Shown here: positions 1 through 8,932 of the stretch, piece after piece
Position numbering within the stretch: position 1 is the stretch's first letter
Layout of the letters: the number at the start of each line of letters is the position of its first letter
Assembly (NCBI GenBank): GCA_902780135.1
Contig: CACZEK010000012.1
Location: 1 to 64,000 of the forward strand
Length of the DNA: 64,000 bases
DNA from: an uncultured bacterium
Lineage (GTDB): Bacteria; Verrucomicrobiota; Lentisphaeria; Victivallales; UBA1829
Direction: 5' to 3'
Translations under genes and position numbers: made by a program
Notes under the pieces: generated by a model
What the model was told of the DNA's origin: nothing
Database searches by the model: none
The model's input: only the letters and a program-made list of their open reading frames with translations

Positions 1-425
1 TTTTTCGAATTTTCTTCGACACCGTGCTCCGTATCCCGCCACGGAATCCGAAGCTTCTTTCTCGCTTTTGAGGAGAACACCGGCACTTTTCAGAACCGAT
101 ATCATATAAAATACACCCAAAACCGGGCTTTGTCAAGCCCTTCCCGCGAAAAATCCTCAAAAAAACTGAAATATATCCGCCCCGCCCCGGACGCCACGAA
201 ACAGGTTGCGGACAATGCCTTGAACATACGCGACCGGCTCCCGCCGCCTCAGCCCCAGCATACCCGTACGCGCGGCGCGCTATCTGATACGTCCTATGTC
301 GCGCAGAACGCAATCCGTGTTCATCCGGGACAATGCACCACGGAACGCAGGAATCCGTCCGCGACCAACAGGAAAAGAGGAGCCGAGCTCAATTCAACAT
401 TTTTCTGACAGAAACGGCGCAAAAC
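1..425. other. Gene-free left flank
   Basis: I can support no gene here. A short open frame exists on the plus strand, but its Pro/Arg-rich translation resembles no protein family and has no convincing ribosome site. The stretch carries the promoter of a minus-strand gene that must lie beyond the left edge. Positions 1-100 would be that gene's untranslated leader, because no ATG is visible on the minus strand. Confidence 0.6.
108..136 (-). promoter_or_regulatory. Sigma-70-type promoter of a gene left of the window
   Basis: On the minus strand there is a TTGACA box (136-131), a 17-bp spacer ending in GTG, and a TATTTT box (113-108). The layout matches other promoters in this window. The transcript would run off the left edge. 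Confidence 0.55.
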
Positions 426-440
426 TGTGAATTATTCACA
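426..440. promoter_or_regulatory. Perfect 15-nt palindrome, candidate DeoR operator
   Basis: TGTGAAT-T-ATTCACA is a perfect dyad with 7-bp arms and a one-base centre. It ends 8 bp before the -35 box of the promoter of the downstream regulator gene. That position suits autoregulation by the DeoR-type protein or control by another dimeric regulator. The link to a specific protein is inference. Confidence 0.5.
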
Positions 441-448
441 ACAAATGT

Positions 449-477
449 TTGACATCGCGCACAACACGTGATACATT
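449..477 (+). promoter_or_regulatory. Sigma-70-type promoter of the DeoR/2-oxoacid dehydrogenase operon
   Basis: A perfect TTGACA (449-454), a 17-bp spacer and TACATT (472-477) lie 159 bp before the regulator's ATG. This leaves a leader of about 150 nt in which I see no recognisable riboswitch. Confidence 0.65.
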
Positions 478-635
478 AATATGTTGCACGAAAGGAAACG
501 CGCACAAACATTGCGCCATCCTCCCTCAACGCCGAATCACACGCGGTTTTTTCCCCACATTGCGCCTGATTCCGGTCCGGAACTCAAACCGAACTCAAAT
601 ACTCTCTACTCTCCAACCAAGCAAAGGAACGACCG

Positions 636-1394
636 ATGAAAGAAAGACAGGAAGCCATCAAACGCTACATCGAACGCAAAAGCGACGTGACACTGTCCGA
701 GCTCGCGAAGGAGTTTTCCGACTGGTCGGAAATGACGATCCGCAGGGACCTGGAGTTCCTGGAGCAGCGGAGGTTCCTCATCCGCACGAAACGGGGCGCG
801 CGCATCATGCCGACGAGCTACGAAGTGAGCGTGGGCATGTACGGCGAACGCGAAAAACGGAACTGCGACCTGAAGCAGGAGATCGCGGCGAAGGCGGCGG
901 CGCTGGTCGAAACGGACATCAGCATGTACCTGGACGCCGGATCGACCGCGATGATGCTGGCGCGCGAGCTGCCGGACCGCAACCTGATCATCACCACGTC
1001 CGCGCCGAACATCGGGATCGAGATCGTGCTCAAGAAAAAGAACCCGACGGTCATCCTGCTGGGCGGGACGCTCCAGCGCAAAACGATCTCGATTTCGGGG
1101 CTGAACGTGCTGGACCAGCTCAAGACGCTCAACATCGACACGGCGTTCATGTGCGCGTCCGGGTACACGGAGGCGACCGGGTTTTCCGTCGGCGGCCAGC
1201 ACGAATGCGTGCTGAAGCGCGCGGTCATCGCATCCGCGCGTCGGGTGATCATGATGATGGACAGCTCGAAACTGAACTCGATCCTGCCGTTCACGTTCGC
1301 GCAACTGTCCGACATCGACACGTTCATAACGGACTCGAAAGCGCCGGAATCCATCAAGGCGGCGTTCCGCGCGGCGGGAGTCCACGTGATCTGA
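636..1394 (+). CDS. DeoR/GlpR-family transcriptional regulator
   Basis: This is a 252-residue repressor-type protein. Residues 1-55 form the DeoR winged helix-turn-helix, including the MTIRRDL recognition-helix signature. The rest is the DeoRC sugar-phosphate sensor fold, with YLDAGST, a TTSAPN segment and GGTLQR. Length and domain order are normal for the family, whose members usually sense a phosphorylated metabolite. An AAAGGA ribosome site precedes the ATG by 7 nt. It is the first gene of a run of four: the E2-like gene follows after 25 bp, so it probably regulates that operon and itself, perhaps through the palindrome at 426-440. The effector is unknown. Confidence 0.9.
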   Translation: MKERQEAIKRYIERKSDVTLSELAKEFSDWSEMTIRRDLEFLEQRRFLIRTKRGARIMPTSYEVSVGMYGEREKRNCDLKQEIAAKAAALVETDISMYLDAGSTAMMLARELPDRNLIITTSAPNIGIEIVLKKKNPTVILLGGTLQRKTISISGLNVLDQLKTLNIDTAFMCASGYTEATGFSVGGQHECVLKRAVIASARRVIMMMDSSKLNSILPFTFAQLSDIDTFITDSKAPESIKAAFRAAGVHVI

Positions 1395-1419
1395 ATTTGA
1401 ACGGAACCGGTCCCGAACC

Positions 1420-2640
1420 ATGCTGAGCACGATCAGGATGCCCCAGATGGGCGTATCCGACGAAAGCGCGATCCTGTCCAAATGGCTGGTCCGCGGGGGG
1501 GACCGCGTTTGCAAGGGGCAGCCCGTTTTTTCGCTCGAGACCGACAAGGCGACGTTTCAGTACGAAGCGGAGTCGGACGGGTTCCTCGTGCGCATCCTGA
1601 CCGGAGAAGGCGAGGAGGCGGCAGTCGGAAGCCCGGTCGGCATCCTGTCCGACACCGGAGACTTCGAGGGAACCGAACTGGAAGCGCTGCTGAACGGGAC
1701 GGATGCGGCGGGAAAAGGCGTTGAGGCACGGGGCGAGGCGGAGACAGGCAAAACGGAACCTCTCGAACCGGCCGCCGCCCCGGACAGCGTCCATGTTCGA
1801 CCCGCCCCCTCCCCGGCGCGAAGGATCTCGCCGCGCGCGAAGAAAAAGGCGGACGAGCTCGGATTGGACTTGAACCTGATGCAGTCGGGAAGCGGGCCGG
1901 AAGGACGCATCATCGAACGCGACGTATGGAATGCGGACCGCGCATTCTCCGGGAATGGCTCCGTCCGAAAAACGAGGGGGATCTATCCCGGGCGGCCGCT
2001 GACGCAGGATGACCGCGTCAACGCAAGGAGAATGCCGGAAGGCAGGACAGGTCAGACCGGATTTGCCAGCCGCCTGGTCGACGCCCGGAAGATCCTGGCC
2101 CAATGCACGCCTCGAAACGGGCTCACGCCCGGCGCGGCGGTCTGCCGCGAACTGGCGCAGCTCCTTGTCAGGATGCCCGGCATGAACATCCGGCGGCACG
2201 GCGACCGCATTTACGAGTATCAAACAGTCCATCTGCGCCTGACCGTGGAAACGCCGCGCGGCACGCTGAAGCCGGTCATCCGGTGCGCGGAAGCATACAC
2301 GGCGGACGAACTTGCCGCGCTGATGCGGAACGCCGCCGAACGATGCAGAGTATTCGCCTCGAAACCGCAGGAATTTCAGGAGGGAACGTTCACCGTGGCG
2401 GATTTGAGCGGATACGGGACGGACTTCTTCACGCCGGAGCTGACGCCGCCGGAACTCTGCGCGCTCGGCATCGGCGCCGTCACCATGCAGGCGAAGACCG
2501 GCAGACAAGGCGGGCACGAGGTGTATCCGGCGATCCGGCTGACGCTCGCCTACGACCGCGCGGGAGCCGACGCGCTCCGGGCGGCGGTCTTCCTGAACGA
2601 ACTCGCGGTCCGGCTCGAACCGGGCGGGACCGAACCATGA
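1420..2640 (+). CDS. Lipoyl-domain E2-like protein of a 2-oxoacid dehydrogenase, degenerate acyltransferase
   Basis: This 406-residue protein has the domain order of a dihydrolipoyl acyltransferase (E2). An N-terminal lipoyl domain (about 1-80) has the ETDKA site with the lipoyl lysine at K43. A Pro/Ala/Glu-rich linker follows, then a peripheral subunit-binding domain (about 134-170, RISPRAKKKADELG...GRIIERDV), and a shortened C-terminal acyltransferase-like domain (about 215-400). TFTVADLSGYG and FFTPELTPP match the family fold. The usual catalytic DHRxxDG reads DRAGADA (379-385), so the catalytic His is Arg380. It sits between the DeoR regulator and the E3 and E1 genes, so it should be the swinging-arm core of that complex. 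It may be a scaffold rather than an active transferase. Confidence 0.85.
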   Translation: MLSTIRMPQMGVSDESAILSKWLVRGGDRVCKGQPVFSLETDKATFQYEAESDGFLVRILTGEGEEAAVGSPVGILSDTGDFEGTELEALLNGTDAAGKGVEARGEAETGKTEPLEPAAAPDSVHVRPAPSPARRISPRAKKKADELGLDLNLMQSGSGPEGRIIERDVWNADRAFSGNGSVRKTRGIYPGRPLTQDDRVNARRMPEGRTGQTGFASRLVDARKILAQCTPRNGLTPGAAVCRELAQLLVRMPGMNIRRHGDRIYEYQTVHLRLTVETPRGTLKPVIRCAEAYTADELAALMRNAAERCRVFASKPQEFQEGTFTVADLSGYGTDFFTPELTPPELCALGIGAVTMQAKTGRQGGHEVYPAIRLTLAYDRAGADALRAAVFLNELAVRLEPGGTEP

Positions 2641-2689
2641 AACGAAACAAAAACAACCTCACATAACCTCATAACACAAGGATGAAACC

Positions 2690-4069
2690 ATGACATACGA
2701 CTTACTGATCCTGGGCGGCGGCCCCGCGGGATTCCGCGCGGCGGAACGGGCGGGGCATTTCGGGCTGAGCGCCGCGGTTTTCGAAGGGAATGCGCTGGGC
2801 GGCGTCTGCCTCAACGAAGGGTGCATCCCGACCAAGACGATGCTGTATTCGGCGAAGCTGTACGACTATGCAAAGGGCGGCGCGGAGAAATACGGCGTGA
2901 CGGCAAAGGAAGCCTCGCTGGACCATGAATTCGTGGTGGCGCGCAAGGACAGGATCGTGAAGAAGCTCGTGGCGGGCGTGGAAATGCAGATGAAGAAGGC
3001 GCGCGCGGACGTCGTGCGAGCAAACGGCGCGCTGGCGGGCAGAAACGAGGCGGGCGAGTTCGTGATCGAGGCGGGCGGCGAGACGTTCGCCGGAAAAAAC
3101 GTGCTGATCGCGACCGGGTCCTCCGCCTCGGTCCCGCCGGTCCCCGGGCTGAAAGAGGCGCTCGCGGACGGATTCGCGGTCACGAACCGGGAAATCCTGT
3201 CGATGAGGGAGATCCCCTCGAAACTGGTCGTGATGGGCGCGGGCGCGATCGGGCTGGAAATGGCGTCGTACTTCAACTCCGCCGGGTCGGACGTGACGGT
3301 CGTCGAGATGCTCGACCGCATCGGCGGGCGCATCGACCGCGACATCGCCGCGCTGCTTCAGCGGAACTACACGGCGCGCGGAGTCAAATTCCTGACCGGG
3401 AGCCGAATCCAGTCGGTCGAGGCGGGACGCGTCCGCGGCGTGAAGCCGAACGGAGACGAGTTCGAACTGGAAGCCGACAAGATCCTGGTCGCCGCAGGAC
3501 GCAAGCCGAACACGCGGGGAATCGGGCTGGAATCGCTCGGGGTCGAGCTCGTCGCGAACGGCGGCATCCGCACGGACGAGAAAATGCGGACGAACGTGCC
3601 GGGCGTGTTCGCCGCCGGGGACGCGAACGGAATTTCCATGCTGGCGCACACGGCGTACCGCGAGGCGGAAGTGGCGGTGAACGTGATCCGCGGCGCCGAC
3701 GACACGATGCGCTACGACGCGATCCCGTCGGTGATCTACACGAACCCGGAAGCGGCGTCCGTCGGCGAGACCGAGGAGACCGCGGCGGAAAAAGGCATGA
3801 CCGTGAAGACGGTCAAGCTGCCGCTGCTCTTCAGCGGGCGGTACCAGGCGGAAAACGAGGGCGGAAACGGCATCATGAAGCTGGTGCTGGACGGGGAGAA
3901 GCGCATCATCCTCGGCGCGTGCATGCTCGGCAACCCGGCGTCGGAGATCATCCCCGCGATGGCAGTGGCGGTCGCGCGGCGCATGACCGCCGCCGACCTC
4001 GCGCAAACGGTGTTCCCGCATCCGACCGTGGCGGAAGTCCTGCGCGACGCCGCACTGACGGAGCTTTGA
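2690..4069 (+). CDS. lpdA: Dihydrolipoyl dehydrogenase (E3)
   Basis: This 459-residue flavoprotein reoxidises dihydrolipoyl groups with NAD+. The FAD-binding GGGPAGF (9-15) is followed by the redox-active disulfide in GGVCLNEGCIPTK (C40 and C45), the NAD-binding GAGAIGLE, the second FAD motif AAGDANG, and the C-terminal HPTVAE with the catalytic His444/Glu449 pair. All catalytic residues are present and the length is normal. It lies 49 bp after the E2-like gene and 16 bp before the fused E1 gene, so all three are likely co-transcribed as one 2-oxoacid dehydrogenase complex. Confidence 0.96.
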   Translation: MTYDLLILGGGPAGFRAAERAGHFGLSAAVFEGNALGGVCLNEGCIPTKTMLYSAKLYDYAKGGAEKYGVTAKEASLDHEFVVARKDRIVKKLVAGVEMQMKKARADVVRANGALAGRNEAGEFVIEAGGETFAGKNVLIATGSSASVPPVPGLKEALADGFAVTNREILSMREIPSKLVVMGAGAIGLEMASYFNSAGSDVTVVEMLDRIGGRIDRDIAALLQRNYTARGVKFLTGSRIQSVEAGRVRGVKPNGDEFELEADKILVAAGRKPNTRGIGLESLGVELVANGGIRTDEKMRTNVPGVFAAGDANGISMLAHTAYREAEVAVNVIRGADDTMRYDAIPSVIYTNPEAASVGETEETAAEKGMTVKTVKLPLLFSGRYQAENEGGNGIMKLVLDGEKRIILGACMLGNPASEIIPAMAVAVARRMTAADLAQTVFPHPTVAEVLRDAALTEL

Positions 4070-4085
4070 AAAACGGAATGACGCG

Positions 4086-6554
4086 ATGCCGAAGACACAG
4101 ATCATCCATCCCTCGGACCTGAGGCGGGCCGGACGGCTGGAAATGCCGGAGATCCCGCTGAACCGGTACAACAGGTCTTTCGAGGAGGAATTGAAGACTT
4201 TTTCGCCGGAGGAACTGAGGAGCATCTACCTCGACATGCGGTACATCCGCGAGGTCGAGACGATGATCTACGGCGTCCGCACGGTCAAAAACTACAACGG
4301 CGTCGAATACTGCTACACCGGCCCGGCGCACCTCTCCGCCGGACAGGAGGCGGCGGCAGTCGGCATGGCGTTCACGCTGAACAGCGACGACATCATCTTC
4401 GGGTCGCACCGCAGCCACGGCGAATTCCTGGCGCGCGGATTCCGCGCGATCCGGACGCTGAGCGAGGATGAGCTCGACCGCATCATGAAGTCGCGGCCGG
4501 ACATCCTGCGCGTCGCGGAGAAAGACGCAAAAAGCAACAGCATCCGCGAGCTCGCGGCGGATTTCCTGCTGTACGGGTTCATCTGCGAGGTCTTCGGGCG
4601 CGCAAACGGATTCAACCGCGGCCACGGAAACTCCATGCACGTCTTCTTCCCTCCGTTCGGCATCTACCCGAACAACGCCATCGTGGGCGGCTCGGCGGGG
4701 ATCGCGGCGGGCGCGGCGCTGTACCGGAAAGTGACCCGGAGCGGCGGGCTCGTGGTGTGCAATTTCGGCGACGGCGCGCTGGGGCGCGGCCCTGTGTGGG
4801 AGGCGATGAACTTCGCCGCCATGGACCAGTTCGACATGCTGTGGGAGAAAGGATACCGCGGCGGACTGCCGGTCATCTTCAACTGCATCAACAACTGCTA
4901 CGGCATGGGCGGGCAGACCTCGGGCGAGACGATGGCGTACGGCTGCGCCGCGCGGGTAGCGGCGGGCGTGAACCCGGAAGCCATGCACGCGGAACGCATC
5001 GACGGCTATAACCCGCTGGCGGTGGTCGACGCCTTCCGCCGGAAACGCGCGCTCATTGAGGCGAACCGGGGCCCGGTCTTCCTGGAGACGATCACGTACC
5101 GTTACGCCGGGCACTCCGCCACGGACGCGAATTCGTACCGTTCGCAGGAGGAGATCGAGGAATGGCGCAAGGCGGATTCGATCCTTGCGCTGAGGCGGGA
5201 CCTTGAAGCGGCGGGACTTGTTTCGTCTGATGATTTTGAGGAGACGGACGCCCGAATCGTCGAACATGTCACGCGCCTCACGCGACTGGCGGCGGACACG
5301 GCGGTCTCGCCGCGCCCCGATCCCGTGAGGGAACCCGACGCTTTCCGCAAATACAATTTCTCGAACGGGCGCACCGAAGCGCACCCGGCGGTCGTCGGGC
5401 GCGACGTCACGCAGCCGGTCGAAGCGAACGCGAGGCGGAAAAAGCTCGCGGAGAAAACGCGGTTTTACCTGGACGCCGCGGGCAATCCGGTCTCCAAACT
5501 GAAGGCGTTCACGCTGCGCGACGCGCTGTTCGAGGCGATCCTGAACAGGGCGTACGCCGACGACAGGCTCGTCATCTACGGCGAGGACAACCGCGACTGG
5601 GGCGGCGCGTACGGCGTGTACACCGGGCTGACCGAAGCCCTGCCCTACCATCGGCTCTTCAACGCGCCGATCTCCGAGGCGGCGATCGTCGCGACGGCGG
5701 TCGGCTGCGGGATGTGCGGCGGGCACGTGCTGATCGAGCTCATGTACAGCGATTTCATCGGATGCGCCGGGGACGAGGTGTTCAACCAGCTCTCGAAATG
5801 GCAGGCGATGTCGGCGGGCATGCTGAAAATGCCGGTGGTCCTGCGGGTCTCCGTGGGCGCGAAATACGGCGCACAGCACGCGCAGGACTGGACCGCCCTC
5901 TGCGCGCATATCCCCGGACTGAAGGTCGTCTATCCGGCGACCCCGTACGACGCAAAGGGCATGCTGGCGGCCGCGCTCGCCGGGACCGACCCGGTCGTAT
6001 TCTTCGAAAGCCAGCGGCTGTACGATACGCCGGAGACGTTCCGCGCGGGCGGCGTGCCGGAGGAGGATTACGAGATCCCGCTCGGGACGCCCGACGTGAA
6101 GCGCGCCGGAGACGATCTCACGATCCTGACGGTCGGCCCCGCGCTCTATCCCGCCATGCGGGCGGCGGAACGCCTCGAACAGGAATATCATCTCTCCGCC
6201 GAGGTCATCGACGCGCGGTCGCTCGTGCCGTTCGATTTCGAACCTGTCGTGCGGTCCGTGCGGAAGACCGGGCGCATCCTGATCGTGTCGGACGCCTGCG
6301 AACGCGGCTCCTGGATTCAGACGCTCGCCGCCCGCATCGCGCGGTACTGTTTCGACGACCTGGACGCGCCGCCCGTCGCGATCGGCGCGCCGAACGAGAT
6401 CTCGCCGTGTCCCGAGCTGGAAAAGAGCTACTATCCGCAGCCGGACTGGATCCTGGACGCGGTCCACACGCTCGTCCTGCCGCTGGACGGCTACACGCCG
6501 GGCATGGATTTCCGCGACGCGGAGCTGATGCGGCAGGACCGTCTGGGCATCTGA
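4086..6554 (+). CDS. Fused E1 alpha-beta 2-oxoacid dehydrogenase (thiamine diphosphate-dependent)
   Basis: This 822-residue protein joins E1 alpha (about 1-440) and E1 beta (about 465-822) in one chain. The alpha half shows SHRSHG, GHGNSMHVF and the ThDP/Mg motif GDGALGRG...INNCYGM, with roughly 12 extra residues inside that motif. The beta half shows PISEAAIV, YGAQHAQD and HIPGLKVVYPATPYDAKG. Fused E1 chains are known for branched-chain or acetoin/pyruvate-type complexes in several phyla. The substrate cannot be told from sequence by eye. It is the last gene of the regulator-E2-E3-E1 operon and catalyses decarboxylation and reductive acylation of lipoyl lysine. Confidence 0.93.
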   Translation: MPKTQIIHPSDLRRAGRLEMPEIPLNRYNRSFEEELKTFSPEELRSIYLDMRYIREVETMIYGVRTVKNYNGVEYCYTGPAHLSAGQEAAAVGMAFTLNSDDIIFGSHRSHGEFLARGFRAIRTLSEDELDRIMKSRPDILRVAEKDAKSNSIRELAADFLLYGFICEVFGRANGFNRGHGNSMHVFFPPFGIYPNNAIVGGSAGIAAGAALYRKVTRSGGLVVCNFGDGALGRGPVWEAMNFAAMDQFDMLWEKGYRGGLPVIFNCINNCYGMGGQTSGETMAYGCAARVAAGVNPEAMHAERIDGYNPLAVVDAFRRKRALIEANRGPVFLETITYRYAGHSATDANSYRSQEEIEEWRKADSILALRRDLEAAGLVSSDDFEETDARIVEHVTRLTRLAADTAVSPRPDPVREPDAFRKYNFSNGRTEAHPAVVGRDVTQPVEANARRKKLAEKTRFYLDAAGNPVSKLKAFTLRDALFEAILNRAYADDRLVIYGEDNRDWGGAYGVYTGLTEALPYHRLFNAPISEAAIVATAVGCGMCGGHVLIELMYSDFIGCAGDEVFNQLSKWQAMSAGMLKMPVVLRVSVGAKYGAQHAQDWTALCAHIPGLKVVYPATPYDAKGMLAAALAGTDPVVFFESQRLYDTPETFRAGGVPEEDYEIPLGTPDVKRAGDDLTILTVGPALYPAMRAAERLEQEYHLSAEVIDARSLVPFDFEPVVRSVRKTGRILIVSDACERGSWIQTLAARIARYCFDDLDAPPVAIGAPNEISPCPELEKSYYPQPDWILDAVHTLVLPLDGYTPGMDFRDAELMRQDRLGI

Positions 6555-6628
6555 CGGCGCGCGTCTGGCAGGTTCTCCGTTTCGCCGCCCGTTTTCGCGG
6601 CAAAAGCGCACTATTTGGCGAAACCGGG

Positions 6629-6657
6629 TGGAAAGTTTCACGCACACGGTGTATATT
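6629..6657 (+). promoter_or_regulatory. Promoter of serA-folK
   Basis: TGGAAA (6629-6634), a 17-bp spacer ending in GTG, and TATATT (6652-6657) lie about 60 bp before the serA ATG. The pattern matches the other promoters in the window. Confidence 0.5.
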
Positions 6658-6718
6658 ATATGCTCCAAGTTTTTTTGGACAACCGCAACCGTGCGTGAAG
6701 GCGCACAAGGAGACAAGC

Positions 6719-8275
6719 ATGAGAAAAGTCCTCATTCCCACCAAACTCGACAAGGTCGTTGAAAAAATCCTGAGCGAACACGGCTTCACCGTGGTCCAGA
6801 ACCCGGACGTCCAGCTGGCCGATCTGGCCGCCGAGAACTCCGACGCATCCGCGATCATCGTCCGCAGCGAGAAGGTCACGCCCGAGATCATGGACGGACT
6901 GAAGGACCTGAAGCTGGTCGTCCGCGCCGGCGCCGGTTTCGACAACATCGACATCCGCCACGCCCGCAAGCTCGGCATCGACGTCATGAACACCCCGGGC
7001 GCGAACTCCAACGCCGTCGCGGAGGAAGTCATCGCCCTGATCCTCGCCGCCTACCGCAAGCTCGTCCCCGCCGACCAGTCCACCCGCGCCGGCAAGTGGG
7101 AGAAGAAGAGCTTCATGGGCCGCGAGCTGACCGGCAAGACCGTCGGCATCCTCGGCCTCGGCAACATCGGCCGCCTGCTCATCAAGCGTCTCTCCGGCTT
7201 CGACGTGAAGATCCTCGCCTACGACCCCGTTCTCTCCGCCGACCTCGCCGCCCACCTCGGCGCGCAGCTCTGCACGGTCGAGGAAGTCTTCGCCCAGTCC
7301 GACATCGTCTCCCTGCACATCCCGGAAAATGACAAGACCCGCGGCATGGTCAACGCCAAGCTGCTCGGCCTCATGAAGAGGGGCGCCATGCTCGTGAACT
7401 GCGCCCGCGCCGGCATCGTCGACGAGGAAGCCATCCGCGCCGCCAAGCAGGAAAAGGACCTGATCTTCTGCAACGACGTCTACGCGAAGGACGCCGCGGG
7501 CGACAAGTCCGTCGCCGACATCGCCGACATCATGCTCCCGCACCTCGGCGCCAGCACCAAGGAAGCCAACTTCCTCGCCGCCAAGCGCGCCGCCGACCAG
7601 ACCGTCGCATACTTCGAGGACGGCGTGACCGCCTGCGTCGTGAACAAGGGCGTGCCGGACGGACTCGACGAGAACTACCAGAAGCTCGCCTCCGTGCTCG
7701 CCGGTCTCGGCGTGGCGTACCTGAACGGACGCGCGGTCTCCAAGATCGAGCTCAGCTGCTACGGCAAGCTCCACCAGTTCTCCAAGTGGATGATCGCCCC
7801 GGTCACCGCCGCCATCTGCCCGCAGTTCGACGCATTCAGCGGCGCGGACGAGGCGCTGAAGCTCCTCGAATCCCGCGGCATCCAGTTCGTCGTCCGCGAA
7901 GTCGACGAGAGCAAGCACTACGGCGAAGCCATCACGATCGACTTCATCGCCGGGTCCGAGCGCATCTCCATCCGCGGCACCATCGCCGAAGGCAGGCTCA
8001 TGGTCTCCCGCATCAACTCCTTCGACGGCATCTACATCCACCCCGCCGGAAACTACCTCTTCGTCGAATACGAAGACGCACCCGGCATCATCGGCAAGAT
8101 CGCCGGCGTCCTCGGCAAGAACAACATCAACATCACCGACGTCCGCGCTCCGCACAGCCTCGAAAACTCCCACTCGATCCTCGCCATCAACGCGGAAAGC
8201 GCGATCCCGGCCGAGCTCGTCAAGGAGATTTCCGAGGTCGTCAACGCGATCAACGCCTTCACGTTCGACTGCTGA
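6719..8275 (+). CDS. serA: D-3-phosphoglycerate dehydrogenase
   Basis: This 518-residue enzyme makes the first step of serine synthesis, oxidising 3-phosphoglycerate to phosphohydroxypyruvate with NAD+. It shows the long PGDH layout: substrate domain, Rossmann NAD-binding domain (GILGLGNIGR), the hydroxyacid-dehydrogenase signature region, an intervening domain and a C-terminal ACT domain (FVEYEDAPGIIGKIAGVLGKNNINITD) expected to bind serine. An AAGGAG site 6 nt before the ATG at 6719 fixes the start. The longer in-frame opening upstream is only the continuation of the frame through the E1 gene. The stop codon overlaps the folK start (TGATG). Confidence 0.96.
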   Translation: MRKVLIPTKLDKVVEKILSEHGFTVVQNPDVQLADLAAENSDASAIIVRSEKVTPEIMDGLKDLKLVVRAGAGFDNIDIRHARKLGIDVMNTPGANSNAVAEEVIALILAAYRKLVPADQSTRAGKWEKKSFMGRELTGKTVGILGLGNIGRLLIKRLSGFDVKILAYDPVLSADLAAHLGAQLCTVEEVFAQSDIVSLHIPENDKTRGMVNAKLLGLMKRGAMLVNCARAGIVDEEAIRAAKQEKDLIFCNDVYAKDAAGDKSVADIADIMLPHLGASTKEANFLAAKRAADQTVAYFEDGVTACVVNKGVPDGLDENYQKLASVLAGLGVAYLNGRAVSKIELSCYGKLHQFSKWMIAPVTAAICPQFDAFSGADEALKLLESRGIQFVVREVDESKHYGEAITIDFIAGSERISIRGTIAEGRLMVSRINSFDGIYIHPAGNYLFVEYEDAPGIIGKIAGVLGKNNINITDVRAPHSLENSHSILAINAESAIPAELVKEISEVVNAINAFTFDC

Positions 8276-8769
8276 TGGCAGAAACCCTCTGCGTCATCGC
8301 GCTCGGCGGAAATCTCGGGGACGTCCCCGCCGCTTTCCGCCGGGCATGCGAAGCACTTTCCAACGCCGGATTCCGCATCCGGCGTTTTTCGTCTCCGCTC
8401 CGGACCGAGCCCGTCGGCTGCGAGCCCGGCGCCCCGGTGTTCACGAACGCCGCACTGTCCGGGTTCTGGGACGGCACGGCGCACGATCTGCTCCGGCTCT
8501 GCCAAAAGATCGAGGCGGACAACGGACGCCCGAACGACCACGCGCACCATGTTTCGCGCACGCTCGACCTCGACATCATCACGTTCGGACGGGAGACGGT
8601 CCGCCTGCCGGACCTGACCGTGCCGCATCCCGAGGCCGCGCGGCGCGATTTCGTGATGCTGCCGCTGCGCGAGATCGAACCGGAGCTGGCGGACTGGCTG
8701 GCGGAACAGGCAAAGGTCAGGGCGGATTCCGGCAGCCCCGGAGGCAATTCGGACAAAACCTCCCGCTGA
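8275..8769 (+). CDS. folK: 2-amino-4-hydroxy-6-hydroxymethyldihydropteridine pyrophosphokinase (HPPK)
   Basis: This 164-residue folate-pathway kinase transfers pyrophosphate from ATP to hydroxymethyldihydropterin. Visible signatures are ALGGNLGD at the N-terminus, the central RTLDLDIITFG signature and HPEAARRDFVMLPL. Length is normal. Its ATG overlaps the serA stop, so translation is coupled, although the two pathways share only the one-carbon link through serine and folate. A strong AT-stem hairpin follows the gene. Confidence 0.93.
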   Translation: MAETLCVIALGGNLGDVPAAFRRACEALSNAGFRIRRFSSPLRTEPVGCEPGAPVFTNAALSGFWDGTAHDLLRLCQKIEADNGRPNDHAHHVSRTLDLDIITFGRETVRLPDLTVPHPEAARRDFVMLPLREIEPELADWLAEQAKVRADSGSPGGNSDKTSR

Positions 8770-8773
8770 TCCG

Positions 8774-8799
8774 TTTTTCCGGAAAAAGGCTGTTTTTCC
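8774..8799 (+). terminator. Terminator-like hairpins after folK
   Basis: Three mutually complementary segments follow the stop: TTTTTCC (8774-8780), GGAAAAA (8781-8787) and TTTTTCC (8793-8799). The second and third make a 7-bp hairpin with a GGCTG loop ending in a T-rich arm. The first and second alone form a 14-nt palindrome. This probably ends the serA-folK transcript. Confidence 0.5.
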
Positions 8800-8811
8800 G
8801 CCTCAAGCTTC

Positions 8812-8839
8812 TTGCAAAAATCATTTTTCAATCTATATT
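8812..8839 (+). promoter_or_regulatory. Promoter of the His-rich membrane protein gene
   Basis: TTGCAA (8812-8817), a 16-bp spacer and TATATT (8834-8839) lie about 95 bp before the ATG at 8933. Confidence 0.6.
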
Positions 8840-8932
8840 ATAGTTTTAAGACTTTTCGAACATCAGCGAAGCGGACGCATCGTTCCCCCGGGATACTTCC
8901 GCGAAACACCATATCAATCAGGAGATTTCTCC

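Noticed and set aside
130-408. Short plus-strand open frame in the left flank (92 residues)
   Set aside because: The translation is low-complexity Pro/Arg/Thr-rich with no ribosome site and overlaps a minus-strand promoter. It is probably a chance frame in GC-rich DNA.
606-1547. Long open frames antisense to most genes
   Set aside because: These are shadows caused by high GC at third codon positions. Their translations are Arg/Ala/His-rich and carry no family motif, while the opposite strand encodes clear proteins.
6584-6601. Terminator after the E1 gene
   Set aside because: GCCGC/GCGGC makes only a 5-bp stem and is followed by AAAAGC, not a U-tract, so it was not annotated as a terminator.
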